Shown here: positions 48,504 through 60,734 of the stretch, one piece after another
How positions within the stretch are numbered: the stretch's first letter is position 1
Layout of the letters: each line of letters opens with the position of its first letter
From: Pilatotrama ljubarskyi
Taxonomy: Eukaryota; Basidiomycota; Agaricomycetes; Polyporales; Polyporaceae
Assembly: GCA_022385805.1 (NCBI GenBank)
Contig: MU277677.1
Coordinates: 439,236 to 503,235 of the forward strand
Reading direction: 5' to 3'
DNA: 64,000 nucleotides
Notes under the pieces: generated by a model
What the model saw: the letters and a program-made list of their open reading frames with translations, nothing else
What the model was told of the DNA's origin: nothing
Databases searched by the model: none
Translations under genes and position numbers: made by a program

Positions 48504-49092
48504 GACGGTTTGGATCGTGTCGTGCAGCTCTTCCGCCTCCCAGGGAGTAGTCAAGACGTTGCTACCGCTCACCACAAGCGTTGTGACTAGGAGAAAGAGA
48601 TGGATGAGTAGCAGCATTCGATAGAGGACGAGGGTATAGTGCGACTCACACGATCGTCTTGTTGTCTTGATATACGACGAGGAAGGCGCGTCAAGACATG
48701 CGAGTGACCGCGTCAGCTTTGGCTGGAATGCCGCCGAGTGCTATGCAGTGCAGACGCAGACCTCGTCGATGAATGAAAGTTCCTGTGAACCGTACGGCAA
48801 GGCTCCTCGCGTGAGACGCCGTGTGAGAGCGAGAACATGTCTGTACGCACTGACGGGCATGCGCACGGCGGTGTCTCGATCATCGCACACTGCGGTGTCT
48901 CGATCATCGCACACTGCGGTGGACGACCGTGACATCCGACTCAGACTCACTGGCGGGAGCCGGGAGGCGCGTGCGTCACAAGATCGTGTGATCGTGCCAG
49001 TCACGCGTCCTAAGCCCCGACGCGTCGTGTGTTGGCTTCAGCCACCGACGTCCACCTCCTAGCCTGCGCTGCACGCATACTTCTGGCCTGCA
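48504..49092. promoter_or_regulatory. Divergent region upstream of RAD18 and DUF3632 genes
   Basis: This contains a perfect tandem duplication of 24 bp (48869-48892 and 48893-48916, unit starting CGGTGTCTCGATCATCGCAC). The remaining bases show no gene-like frame. Confidence 0.5.
48869..48916. repeat. Tandem duplication, 2 x 24 bp
   Basis: Two identical 24 bp units abut directly. The repeat lies about 180 bp upstream of the RAD18 ATG. It could be a doubled regulatory site or simple slippage. Confidence 0.9.
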
Positions 49093-50662
49093 ATGGCTTC
49101 GAGTAGTCTAGACAAGCTGCTCGCCGCCCCCGACATCACAGACTCCACAGACTTCCCCGACCCCGCCGCTGCCCCCGGCCTCCGCGTCCTCGACGACGCC
49201 CTCCGCTGCGACATATGCCGCGACTTCTACGACGCCCCGGTCTCCCTCAACTGCGGCCATTCCTTTTGCTCCGTGGTGCGTGAGTGCCTGTCCGCCTCCC
49301 ACTCGCGCCGACCACCTTCTGACATGCCTGTCGCGTCCAGTGCATACGCTCAGCTCTACCGGCCAACGCGACCTGTCCGTCGTGTAGGAAGCCCGCTTCG
49401 GAGGTACATCTGAGGAAGAACGTAGCGGTGGAAAGCGCGGTGCAGGCGTGGAGAGAAGCTAGGTAGGTTCCTCCAGTCTTTTCAACGCTGGATGCAATTA
49501 TAACAGCCGCGCTCAGGCCTCTGATTCTACGACTCGCCAACGAAGAACTAGCGAGGAAGACACGGCCAAAAGTGCTTCAGTCAACAAGACCCCATCATGA
49601 CGAGCCTCTGCGGAAACGCAAGCGCAGCGGCAGCCCCGCGAGCGCGTCGGACGACGAGATCGTCATGATCGCGTCCAGTCCTCCTCCCTCGGGCTCAGCT
49701 ACGCCTGACGCTCTCCCAGGTATGCGCACACTCAGCGTCCCTCTGTTCTCCCCCTTAAGTAGGAGGCTGAAGCGCGCAACTCCTCGTAGACACGGTTGAG
49801 TGCCCGATCTGCCAGAAAGCAGTCCCTTCGCAGAAGATCAACATGCACCTTGACAGCGGCTGCAAGCGGCACCTCGCAGAAGGCTCGTCCTCAAGCAGCG
49901 CACATCCGGACCCGAAAGGCAAGCAAAAACAGCAATGGTCCAAGCTGCTCGGAAAGCCCCCAAATGCGCCGGGGAAGGGCAAGGATAAGGGCAAGGGGAA
50001 GGCTCGGTGCGTCGTAATGTGCCTCATTCCAGCGAAAACGGCGAGAGCTAAGGGCAGAACGCAGGGCGATGGAAGGCGACGAGGACTCGGAGCCGGAGCA
50101 TATACCCAAGGTCGCGTACGACATCCACCCGCAGAAGCGCATCGCGGAGATGCTGAGCGACTGGGGGCTCCCGACGCACGGCGACAAGAACGCGCTCGTG
50201 CGCCGACATAGCAAGTGCGTAATTTCACACGCGTATGCAATCACTGAGATTCGACAGTTGACATTGTTTTGCACCGGCAGATGGGTAGTGCTGTACAACG
50301 CGAACGTAGACCGCGCGCCCGAGCACCGGCGCTCGCTCGAGCAGCTCCGGAATGACCTGCGCAGGATGGAGGACGCGGAGCTCAGGACGCGGAAAGAGGT
50401 CGTGGACGACCCCGTCGCGTACCAGGTGCGGTTCGGATGTCCGTGTGCTGCGGGAGGATGAGCCGGCTGACGGGGGTTTGGTGTGTAGAGAGCGAACAAG
50501 GCGACGTTCGCGAAGCTCACGGAGGCAGCGAGGCCGAAGAGGGCTGCCGCCCAGGCTGTTAAGAAGGAGAGGGACGGGTCCACGCCTGAACCTGAAGACG
50601 CGGCGCGTCCTGGAGAAGTAGCAGCCGAGGAGTTGGACATTATCGATGTTGACGCGAGCTGA
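49093..50662 (+). CDS. RAD18: RAD18 E3 ubiquitin ligase, post-replication repair
   Basis: Rad18 with Rad6 monoubiquitinates PCNA at stalled forks. The RING is split by an intron: CDICRDFYDAPVSLNCGHSF before it, and CIRSALPANATCPSCRKPA after it. A linker (HLRKNVAVESAVQAWREAR) is typical. The UBZ4-type zinc finger reads VECPICQKAVPSQKINMHLD and ends in SGC (about 49795-49860). The SAP domain has IAEMLSDWGLPTHGDKNALV with RRH next (about 50140-50215). The following helix WVVLYNANVDRAPEHRRSLE and the acidic end EELDIIDVDAS complete the Rad18 order. About six introns occur and the length is about 400 residues. All zinc ligands are present, and no frame break was seen. Confidence 0.92.
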
Positions 50663-51550
50663 CCGAGGCGACGGCGCTCGGGGTCGCGTCCCCCTTGCGA
50701 GTGTAGTTATAGGTATGGCGTCCGTGGGGTGTTGGATGCGCGTCAGGCTGACGGGTGCCCGAAGTAATCTAGGGACTTTGATTCATCTCGCACCCGTTCA
50801 CGCGAGCAGTTGCTCTGCATCTCAGGCTCAGGCTCAGGGTTACGCTCCGTGCGTTCACGCATACAGCAAGTTCCATAGAGGTCGGTGTATCTGTTTCACG
50901 CTCAACAGTAAGGCGCACATGTGAGTGGCTCAAGCCGAGCCGTCACTGGGATTACCCTGAAGCGCGGCTCTCTGCCGCTTGGACGTGTCGAACCTATGCG
51001 TCCGTCTGTGCTCCAATGCACTCTACCCGTTGTATGCGACAGCTAGTGACCCTTATCGAGAGCGTTCACTATGCACACCCAGCAAGGACGGACATGAAGA
51101 GTGTTGTACCAAACGCTATACATCTTCCAAATCGTCGATAGGAGCTCTCCGTGGCTTGCCTCACCATCACAGCTTCGAGACGTTTAGCCCTTCAGCGGAT
51201 CACACAAAGCAAGCAAGCCCCGCCATTGTCCTCATTGGGACGTCCAAGCGTCGCGCCACGGTGGAGCACAGCATCGCCGTATGTGCGCATTGTCCGCCGC
51301 GCGGCCCGCCGTAGCTCGCGCCTTTGCCCTCGCTTTGGCACGCCACCGAGCTCCGGGACCGCAGCCATGGCTAAGGCAAAGCGGCCACGATCGTTCAGTC
51401 GCTTTGATGCGCACGCGGAGAGGTATAAGTAAGCCCTGCTGGGCGTAGTGGATTGCTCGAGCAACCAAACTCCTTCAATCTCTACACTCAACAAGGCCGC
51501 GAGAGCCACAGAACTCGCGCACCACTCGCCCACATTCCACCAGATCCACC
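50663..51550. promoter_or_regulatory. Intergenic with TATA-like box
   Basis: Nearly 900 bp lack a recognisable gene. TATAAGT at 51424-51430 lies about 125 bp before the next ATG. Open frames of 90-110 codons here overlap on both strands and are not protein-like. Confidence 0.45.
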
Positions 51551-53133
51551 ATGCAGCGCAAGCCCTCAGTCGCCAAAAGACTGCGCAAGCTGTCGGATTC
51601 CGTCATGTGAGTCTCATCTTCTCGTTCACATCTGAGGACGGCGGGGACTGACCTTTCGGATTCCTCAGCAACACACTGGCCCCCGAGAGTACCTCACGGC
51701 CCGCTGCGACGCAGCGGCGCACGCGCAAGGTCTCCGTCGACGAGATCAGCATGCCTGCCCCACACCCCGCGTACTCCATCGACGGATGGATCACCAAGGA
51801 CGACGTGGCGCGCGAGAGGCCACCGCGTCCAGCGCGGCCGAGCGTCGACCAGCGCCCGCCCGTGGTGCGCGACCCGAAGGCACGCGAGATCGAGCGCGAG
51901 GGCTTCCGGGCGCTGAACACCGCGAAGAGACCCCAGCGACCGCGCGAGGAGGACTTGCCCTATGGGGCGAAGGGAGCCGTGCCGATCCATCTCGCGAAAG
52001 AGCTCTTGGGTGAGGCAGGAACACCGGAGGGGAGCTCGGTGCCGTTCCCGACGACCGCGCAAGGCGCGACGGCATCTGCGTACCCGAAGAAGAAGCCTTC
52101 ACAGACGGAGAGGCAGGGGGAGAGGGAGGCGCGTCCGAGTCGGGCGCAGAAGGGCGAGTTGACGGCCCAGTATCGGTTCCCGCCAGAACCGAGACCGGTG
52201 GTCTTCTCGCCTTTCGCACCGACCGGCCGCGACGTTCCCGGACGGAGGACGGGCAGGGCGCCAGAGGAGAAGCATCCTTTCCCGGAGACACAGTCCACGA
52301 CGCGCGTGGGCACGCCGGCATCCCTTGCCAGCGACACCCAGAACAGGCGCGAGGCGAAAGGCAAGGGCCGCACGGAAAAACACGAACAGCGCGAGCCCGC
52401 CGTGTGCCTCGCGGAGCACGAGGCGACAACCGTCCGGCGTCAGGGCGCCATCCGGAGGACGTCAAGGGCGAGCGAGGCTGCGCTGCCCCCTCAGCACCTC
52501 CGGGACCGTTACGGGCGCAGCGACGACGCGCTCGTACAGGCGTCGACGCCCCTCGGGGTAGACTTGAAGCGCTCCCAGTCGATGGCGACCAGGAGGCCGC
52601 CGGGGCCTCCGCCGGCTTCTCCCAGCCCTTCGCTGTCCCCCAATCACCCGCGGCCGACGCCGCGCGACATTCCCCGCGACGTTCGTCCGTACCGCAGGGA
52701 GAACTTCACCTTCCCGACGCTCTCAGGAGATTCGGAGGGGGGCGAGACGGAACACTCGGAGCTGATGCTCGTTCCGCCGGCACCGGTCGCGACGCCGCGC
52801 TTGGTGGCGAAGGCGCAGGCGAACATGCCTCTGCGGTACCCGCCAGTACCGCGAGACGTGCAGCTGTCTGCGCCAGACCCGCACCGCGCGACGTCTTTCA
52901 GGGGACAAGTCGGCCGAGTCGAGCGCGCGCAAGCCAAGCCGAGCGGTGGGCCTGCGAGGGAGGAGCGGACTCGTGAGTACGGCGCGAGGCGCGGGCGTGG
53001 TCAGACGGTGGAGATCTCCATACACACCTTGACGGACTTCTTCGACGCGGAGACCGAGCTACCGACGGTCGCACCTCTGATGATCAACAAGAAAAGCCGC
53101 GCGGGAGAGCAGTCGGGGAGATCGGGGAGGTGA
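51551..53133 (+). CDS. Arg/Pro-rich disordered protein, function unknown
   Basis: The first exon (MQRKPSVAKRLRKLSDSV) joins across an intron (51607-51668) to INTLAPESTSRPAATQRRTR. The main exon then runs about 480 codons. It has a short conserved-looking motif near the start (HPAYSIDGWITKDDVARERP). The rest is Arg/Pro/Ser/Glu-rich, with low-complexity blocks (PPGPPPASPSPSLSPNHPRP), and ends with TVEISIHTLTDFFDAETELP and a basic tail. No domain, membrane segment or signal peptide is visible. The open frame is long even for this GC-rich DNA, and the splice sites are good, which supports a real gene. I do not recognise its family. Confidence 0.6.
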
Positions 53134-53947
53134 GCGGGAAGGAATCGCGGCCCAAGCCCAAAGACCAGGGCTCGGGGACTTCTGTGGCCCCGCTCGGGAC
53201 TGGCCTTTCGTGTCGTTTCGCTGCTCTTCTTATACCCAGCTTCCGCACTTAGAGACTTGGTTCACCTTTGTTTTCGTGCCACTGCTCCTCGTTCCTGTCC
53301 TCGTGTTCGCAACATTGTTTTCTGCGCTGCTGTATCCGCGCCTGCATCATCTGTCACCTCCATCACCTTTGTATTTCTCTTGGCTTGTCGCATACCTTGT
53401 GCCATATGTAGTCTGTTTTGTGCCACAGTACCTTGCTTGAGCTATGTCATGACCATAGGTGCTCAAGAGCGGCGGAAGGAACGGTCTGAGTTCGCGACAG
53501 CAAAAGGACCTTAAAAGAGTCAGGACGCATTCGAATTCGGGATATCGAGCTAACGACTCGAGACCGCGAGCTATTACGGTATTGTAAGCGAGAGCGGTGC
53601 GACGACGTGCCAAGGAGTGGTAGCTACTGAAAGCGAAGATCATGGGTCCATCCATCTACTAGGTCGGCTCATCATGTCATCGATTCACCTCAATGTCGCG
53701 ACCCCGCTATAGAGCGCGACGGAGTGTACATGCGTTTGAGGTCTCTGTGACGGTACCAGTACTATAGCAGAGGCTGACTATATCTAGAGCTAACTCATGG
53801 CACGGAGTGATTGCGAGAAATATAGGGAGGAAAGTAGGGTATATACAAGCATGCATGATGCACAGGTATCGATTGGGATAGCCGCAAGAAAGAGGTCTCC
53901 ACGTCTGCGTCGTCTATAGCGAGGGTGCAGGCAAATGTATGAAGCCA
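53134..53947. other. Convergent 3' region, no gene recognised
   Basis: It lies between the stop of the disordered-protein gene and that of the first F-box gene. A hydrophobic 76-codon plus frame (53210-53440) sits in the probable 3' UTR and is not supported by other evidence. Confidence 0.45.
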
Positions 53948-56337
53948 CTAATCCTTTGCACAGATCATCCAGCCGACTTCCTTCTGCACTCCAACCTTGT
54001 CCGTAACGGGTTTGAAGGTGAATTTGTGTTCGACAGTGGGAAGCTTGGCGGCGGAACTACAGATAGCAGATGAGTGTTGTGGTCAGTATCATGTCCTGTC
54101 GCATGGAATGCATATATCCTTACAAGCTATCCCTTATGTTGATGTGGGACCACTGAGAAAACGTAGGGATGAGTCGTGAGCACCCTCAAACGTGGACCAA
54201 AGACGTACCAGCCTGTGCAGAACGAGATAGCGCGGTTCGTCATCGAACTGCTTGTCCGGATCGAACCCACACGAACACGCTGGCCGGCCCTGACTGATGG
54301 CTTCCTCAATCGCGGGGAGCGTAGCGTCCTCAGGTAGCCCGAGAGCAACAGCTAGGCGCCCCATCGTGCTCTGCGCGTCGTGACGGGAGGCTAATAGTAC
54401 ATTTTCGGGCGACAAGAGCGTCGCACCGTGAAAGAGCTGCCAGTGCTCGAGCATGCCGGAGGGAGTCTTCGAGGCCGTGCAGCTAGAGCTTCTCGAGACG
54501 CCCCAGCCGCAACAGAAAATAGACGTAGGGTCCTCCAAGAGCGCAAGATCGGCCACCTCGTCGGGTGCCGTTGAGTTCGAATCGTCTCCTGCAACCTTTC
54601 CCTTTCCCTTGCCCTTACGGCCCTTCGCCTTTGCTTGGGTGGAGGAGCCGGCTACTCCGAAGGCAGCAGCGCGAGCCTTGCGAACGACATTTGCGAGGGT
54701 GTGTCTTACTTTGGCGTGGTACTCGTCAGCATGGGCCAAGACAGCTGCTTCGGCCGCTGCGAATTCCTCCTCGGTCAGGTCGACGTCAGGCTCAGCTCCG
54801 GTGAGGACGTCGCGGAAGAAAAGGAGTGCGTCTTCGAAGCCAGGCAACGTGCGCTTCTGTGGGTCCTGTTCGTGATCCTTCTTCAAGAACTCCGCGTAGT
54901 GTTGCTGGAGCTGGAGGCGCCGTCTTTGCCACTTCTGTTTGAACTCTCGTTCAGCGCGGTCTTTGCGCTGTGTCTCGAGAATCTCCACAAGTTTCGGACG
55001 AATCATGTTCCAGACTAAGATATCTGATGAGCAGAGCCCGGACACGTGGATGCCTACGACGTACTCCGTGGAGTGAGTTTGCGAGGCTGGTTCAAGATCT
55101 GGACGAACTGGAAGTCATGCTTCGGGAGATCATCGCGTTGGTATCCCAACTCCAAGAGCTTTTCTTCAATGCTATATCGGGAAACATGATCAGCGCAATG
55201 AGAAACCGTGATGGGAACCAGATTCACTGACGCAGCCCGGCGTTCTTGTCGGAGCATCTCCTCGACTTTGCGATTCTCATTGTGGAGTTCCTGCTCCCAC
55301 CTGCCAACGGTTCTATTGAACTGATGGCACTCATCAGTCGCTGTATCTTACATCCCATTAGACGATTAGCCACTCACGTTCAGTCTGCGCAGCGTCTCTG
55401 CCTTACGGTCATCAATGAACTGTTGCAGTGCCTCGCGGTCCTTGATGCGTAGGTTCTCGTATTGCTTGGCGATGGCCACAAACTCGGGTTCGTAGTAAAT
55501 CATTCTCGAGGACTGAAACACCACCTCGAGGGGCTGCATGCCCCACCCTGCAAAATTAGAATGATAGAGAGAGATCAAAGCTCTGCGTGCGCACGCGTGC
55601 AAATGCGATGAACTGACCGTTCCAGGTTCCATTGCCCGCGGGTAGAAGGTTGAAGATATCCTTCTGCGCGTTCTTGTTGAGACCGGCCTCTCGCGCAAGC
55701 TTGCTTCCGTTTCGAACACTAATACAGCAATGTCAAGAAATGCTCATGGGAGGCGGGAGGTCAAGCGTACTTGGCTCTCCAGCATGCGCCACAAAGACGG
55801 ATAGGAATGGCATAGTCCAAATTTACTGACTGGCCGACCCCGCAGGCCTACGAAACAAAGTCAGTCACAACGTAGCTTCTGCCACTGTAAGTGATCTCGT
55901 GTCGACGTGGAAAAGGCAACTCACATGGCAGACACGTTCGAATGCCAGATGAGCGTACTGCGGTTCACTCATATAGTCAGGACAGTCCGGCATCGGCGGT
56001 ACGAGATTCTTTCGCGCAGCAATCCAGATGTGTCGAGAGTTGCGAGATAAAAGCAAGTTTCGCAGATCTTTGGAAGAGCGGGACAGCTGAAGTATATCAA
56101 GAGGTCGCAGATGTGAGGTAATCTGGGAAGGCACGCTTTACGTGAGCGGGGGCTTCAACGCGGAATGCTGAGAATCTGAGTGCTGACCTCGAAGAAGACG
56201 TCCATAGGCACGTTCATGATCTCTGTGAGTTTACCGATGTCTCTGGTAAGCGTTTTCTTCCCCTTGGGCCCGCCTTGCTGCCTGCGGGCATCGAGGCGGT
56301 AAACACGAGAGTCGCGGCTGATCTTTGGCTTCTCCAT
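53948..56337 (-). CDS. F-box protein, tandem paralogue A
   Basis: F-box proteins recruit substrates to SCF ubiquitin ligases. After MEKPKISRDSRVYRL and a basic patch comes the F-box: NVPMDVFFE, then ITSHLRPLDILQLSRSSKDL and LLLSRNSRHIWIAARKN (about 56215-56030). The typical mushroom block PPMPDCPDYMSEPQYAHLAF follows, then a zinc ribbon of Cys pairs (CHACGVGQ .. RLCGACW) and SSRMIYYEPEFVAIAKQYEN. The C-terminal half is helical and charged (FKQKWQRRRLQLQQHYAEFL), has a Lys/Gly linker and ends with CSCGFDPDKQFDDEPRYLVL. A final small exon (LPTVEHKFTFKP .. MICAKD) is inferred; its splice junction is not fully resolved. About eight introns occur. Upstream Met 56370 is possible, but paralogue B starts at the equivalent of 56337. 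Confidence 0.8.
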
Positions 56338-57001
56338 GGCAGACGGTCGGTTGGCTGTTGAAGTGGCCACGCAGTGCGTTGAGTGTCGTGTACACGACTG
56401 AAGAAGGATGCGTTAGATGCAGCAGAACAATCAGAAAATCACCCAGATACCGCCGCTATTTATGCCAGTGCTGCACGAGTCAATCCGTCAGGGTGGGCGG
56501 GATGCACGTCGTGATCCTCGCGGTCAACTGCAACTGGACCCCAGTACTGTGGCAGTGCTGGTGGGCCCGCCTTTTTAGCCACGCAGGGACGGCGCTCCGC
56601 CCGCGCGCCCCTGCGCCCTTCGATATCTTTGGCTGGCGGCAGTCCCGCCTTGTAACTGCCACCAATGACTCCCAACCGCAGTGCCCGACGGCTCGGAGTC
56701 AACCTAACCGCATGCTTATCCGGCGTCTCGGACAAGATGTGCGCCATGCGGACTCGTGACTCCAAACGTGCCTACCTTCGCATACGCCTCACAGGCCCGA
56801 GTACGGCAGGTTCCCCAACAGAGAGTCATACATACCGATACGAGCAAGCCCAGCTCTCCTTCTGTGCGGTAAAGAACAGCCCTGCATTCGAAGCACGGTA
56901 GAATAATGTTTCCGAGCTTGCTGCAGAAGTAGAAGCGGCCGACAAACCCAAGCCCTCGAACCATACAGTAGATGATGACCGATGGCCACAGGCCACTGGC
57001 A
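56338..57001. other. Spacer between tandem F-box genes
   Basis: The segment holds the promoter of F-box gene A and the 3' flank of gene B. A 113-codon minus frame (56716-57057) includes a Cys pair, CFEC, and could be an unresolved 3' exon of gene B, but nothing else supports it. Confidence 0.35.
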
Positions 57002-59509
57002 TTACCTACGCCGCCGTGTATGTTCACACCTGCAGGCCATCGTGCTAGCCCTGCCATTCACGAAGCCGCGCGTAGCGTACCTCCATTTTGAATCGGAGAG
57101 GTCGAGACGCCGTGTCAGCTCGCATTCTACTGCATTCGTTATCGGATGCGCTTGCTCTAGCAAATTCTCCGCGGGATCCGTGGGCCATCTCTCAGGCTTC
57201 ACCGATGGTCTGAAGATGAGCCTATGTTCTACCTTTGGGGGCGCCCTAGATGCAGTAGATGCGCTTCGTGGTCAGCGAGCGCACAGGAACAGAAATACAA
57301 TCCTTACCGGAAGCCTTCGTTGACATGAGTCAACTGTGAACGATGCTTGTCATACAGTCCCGGTACGTATTGGAGCGAGGGTACACACCAGTTTATCAAA
57401 GACGCGGAACCTTGGCTCAGCATCGAATGCTTCGTCGGGGTCGGCGCCGCAGGAGCACTCTGGACGGCCCCGACGAACGTATTCTTCAATCGTGGAGAGC
57501 GGCGCATTCGCAGGCAGACCGAGGGCAGTGGCCAAGCGCTCCACCGGAATCTGCCAGGTGTGGTCGGTGACCATGACTCGCTCAGGCGACCATAGTGTCG
57601 AACCATGGAGGATCTGCCAGTGCTCGATCATTCCCAGAAACGGCTTGTATCCACGGCACACAATATTTCCGGGCAACATATGGAAGCACCGAAACAAAGA
57701 CGTGGGTGCATCGAGCAGCGCCAGCTCGGCAGCTTCGTCGAGTGCATCGGTATCCGTGCTGTCCATGACACCGTCAGCCTTCTGCTTCGCCTTTCCCTTG
57801 CTATTCTTCGACTGCCTCGGCTTTTTCGACTCCTTACCGAGAGGCGGAGGGGGTCCGCGACGGACGACCTTTGCGAGGTCGCGTCGCACCCTGGCGCGAT
57901 ACTCGTCGGCGTGGGCGAGGACGGCGGACTGGGCGGCGGCGACCTCCTCCTCAGTAATGTCGGCACAAGGGTCGGCCGCGGTGAGAATGTCTAGGAAAAA
58001 GCAGAGTGCATCTTCGAATCCTGGCAGCGTGCGCTTTTGTACATCTTGGTCGCGGTCTTTGTTCAGAAAATCCACGTAGTGCTTCTCGAGCTGACCGCGG
58101 CGCCTTTGCCACTTTTGTTTCAAGTCGTCATAGGCACGCTGCCTGCGCCATGTGTCTAACATACCGACGAGCTCGGGCTGGATACTGTTCCAAACTGGAG
58201 GTCCGTCATGAGCGGAGTAACGAGACATCCCTGATGTTGAACGACTTACTCCTCGGGGTGAGTCTCCGCGGCTGGTGTAACAGCTGATAGAAGTCTTTCT
58301 CGTCTAGCGAGGGGTACTCAGAGCGGCCATACCCCAGCCCGCGGAGCTTCTCCTCGATGCTACCGAGTTGAGCTGATGATGAGTGACCCGGACCTTCACT
58401 TGAGGAATGGCGTACTCACGCAGTTTCCCGCTCCTGCTGGAGTCGCTGCTCATTGAGCCTCCTCTCGGTCTGGACGTGATTTTCCCAGTTGATCGCCGCG
58501 ATGCTGAACTGCACGTAAGGCATTCATCAGCCGCTGCAAGGGATCAGGAAGTATGCATACGAGTGTGAATCACTTGCATTCGACCTGAGCAACGTAGCAG
58601 CTTGACGCTCCTCTATCCAGTACTTCAACGCATTCTTCTTCTTGTCCTGGCGCAGGTCTTGGTATCGCTTCGCGACGGCGATGAACTCCGGTTCGTAGTA
58701 CATGGTCTTGGACGTCTGATTGACACTCGTGAAAGGCTCTGCGTTCCACACTGGCAGACACCGAGGAATCCTCAGTACACATCCGACCCTGACCGAATGT
58801 GTTCTTACCGCCGGCGGCTGGTAGGAGGTTTAGGACCTCGCGTTGCGCATTCCTGTTGAGGCCAGTCTGTCGCGCCAGGTCCCCGCCCTTCTTCACACTG
58901 CGCAAATCAAAAGTGAAGGCAAGAACGAGAGGAAAGGCCATACAGACGTACTTCTCTCTCCAGCACGCACTGCAGAGCTTGACCGGGGTGGCATAGTCAA
59001 GCCTTAGGGACTGCTTGCCCCCGCACGCCTGCCAAGGATCAGTCAGCCGGCTGTATGCGCGGGACGAGCGAGTCTTACGTCGCAGTCGCGCTCGAATCCG
59101 AGTTGAGCGTAGCGGGCCTCGCTCATGTGGTCCGGGCAGTCGGGCATCTGGGGAAGGATGTTCCTGCGCGCAGCTATCCAGATGTGGCGCGAGGCTCGAG
59201 AGAGCAACATGCTCCTCAGCTCCTTCGAGGTACGCGACAGCCGTAGGATGTCGATCGGCCTCAGATGCGACAAAATCTGCGGGGGCGTGGGCCAGCAACA
59301 GGGAGTCAGAGACACACATGAGAGTCAAGCGCAGAAGTGCTGACCTCAAAGAAGACGTCAAAGGGCAGGTTGAAAACCTCCGTCAGGTTCCCAATGTCCG
59401 TTCGCAATGTTTTCTTGCCTCTCCGCTGGTGCTTGGGTTCGCTGGTGCTGCCCGCAACAGCAGAGCGGCGGATGGCGCGAGAATCGCTGCTGAGCTTCGG
59501 AGGGTTCAT
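57002..59509 (-). CDS. F-box protein, tandem paralogue B
   Basis: This gene has the same exon order and domains as its downstream neighbour. MNPPKLSSDSRAIRRS leads to LTEVFNLPFDVFFE, the F-box ILSHLRPIDILRLSRTSKEL and LLSRASRHIWIAARRN, then PQMPDCPDHMSEARYAQLGF. The zinc ribbon is ACGGKQSLRLDYATPVKLCS plus CWREK. An upstream exon has a YYEPEFIAVAKRYQDL block. The last large exon (58228-57370) has LKQKWQRRRGQLEKHYVDFL and CSCGADPDEAFDAEPRFRVF. A final exon with PPKVEHRLIFRP (from about 57255) aligns with VEHKFTFKP of gene A; the open frame ends at 57002, longer than in A, so the 3' end is uncertain. The protein similarity to A is strong over the whole length, which points to tandem duplication. 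Substrates are unknown. Confidence 0.75.
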
Positions 59510-60118
59510 CGTTGAGGTCGAGTTGTATGATGGTTAGATAGGACCAGGTAGGTTGATCGTCGGGGACTACTGTCCGGCGTCCAGGGTCGGGTCTCGCAAG
59601 CTTGGGTAGGTTCTCGAGAGATACGAATTTTCCTATAGCCCAATGAGATCGGCTTTTAAGAGTCGGTTGAGCGGTTGGCGGAACCTATATGCAGGATGTT
59701 CGCGGGGCGGTTCTGTTGGTGCTGCATGGTCGTCCAAGTTACGCTTCGGGGAGACCGGAGAAGCCTGCGGTCACTGCGATGTCGGATGCAATAACACTGG
59801 GTGTGTGGATTTCGCTGGAGCCTGTTATAAAACGTGGGTCGACGATCGTTTGACTTCGGAAGGCCAGCGGGTGGGTGGACAGTATGACTATATTGGGAAA
59901 AATGGTGCGCGGCGACTGCGCGCGTACACGGGTAACTCGACGCCTCCAAGGCGAGCGCACGTGGCAGATCACATTGCCGAGGGGATTCATGCCTATTCAT
60001 GCCCACCCAAGGAGCGTCCCACGAGCAGTACAATACTCCGAAGAAAGCATCCATTACCGGGTATGATTACATCTATTCATAGAGCTAAAAATTCCTTCTT
60101 GTCGACATCGCCTGTAGC
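59510..60118. promoter_or_regulatory. Intergenic between F-box gene B and the small Ala/Ser-rich gene
   Basis: About 600 bp contain the promoter of gene B and the 3' flank of the next minus-strand gene. Overlapping frames on both strands are not protein-like. Confidence 0.45.
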
Positions 60119-60734
60119 TTAGGCAGACGTCTCCTTGCCCGACCGCCGGCTCTTCTCGTCGCCCGCAACGTAAGTATACGCTGACTGCGCTACGTTCGAC
60201 GCGACAGACGCAGCAGTGGACGCGACAGACGTTGCCGTACTGTACGCGGTCTGCGCGGCGCCGCCGAGAGTCGAGGTCACGCCGGACGCACCGGTGCCAG
60301 AGGCGGGTTGTGCGTTCGCCCAGCCGTCATCTATGAATGCAAAGCAACTTGCGTCAGCACAAGTCGCGGTGCCGCTGTAAGAAGTACGTACCCTTATTCG
60401 AGTTCTCATTGAGCGGGTCAATGTGCGTCGACTCGATGATGCCAGGGCGGCCCTCGACTACACCAGCGGACTGGCTGAAGTTCCGCTTCGCTTCCTTGTG
60501 GCCAGCGAAGTCGTCCGCGGCACCCGCGCCGCGCGCGTCGCTCGTCGGGTCAGTGACCTATGAAGCGCGAGTGTCAGTGCCGCGAGCGCGGTAGTGGTTG
60601 GGAAAGAGAAGACATACGAAGTTCGCCGCGAGAGGGTCGGCGTGCGTAGAAGACGCGGTAGGGTTGGCGATGCCGGGGTGGAGGTCGACGCCCTTGTTCG
60701 CGCCGAGGGTAACGTCCTTGTCGTTGAGAGACAT
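60119..60734 (-). CDS. Small hydrophilic protein with Ala/Ser/Val-rich helical tail, function unknown
   Basis: Three exons give about 150 residues. The first reads MSLNDKDVTLGANKGVDLHP and IANPTASSTHADPLAANF. The second reads VTDPTSDARGAGAADDFAGH and KEAKRNFSQSAGVVEGRPGI. The third has a Gly/Ser/Thr part, then a regular AYSTATSVASTAASVASNVA segment and ends KSRRSGKETSA. There is no signal peptide, Cys cluster or enzyme motif. The soluble, low-complexity, amphipathic tail is reminiscent of small stress-type proteins, but I know of no firm family. Good splice sites and frame continuity across three exons support a real gene. Confidence 0.7.

Noticed and set aside
51791..52465. 224-codon minus-strand frame
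   Set aside because: It is antisense to the disordered-protein gene and has no features of its own.
53210..53440. 76-codon hydrophobic frame resembling a small membrane protein
   Set aside because: It lies directly after a stop codon in a likely 3' UTR; its pyrimidine-rich sequence alone explains the Leu/Phe/Val content.
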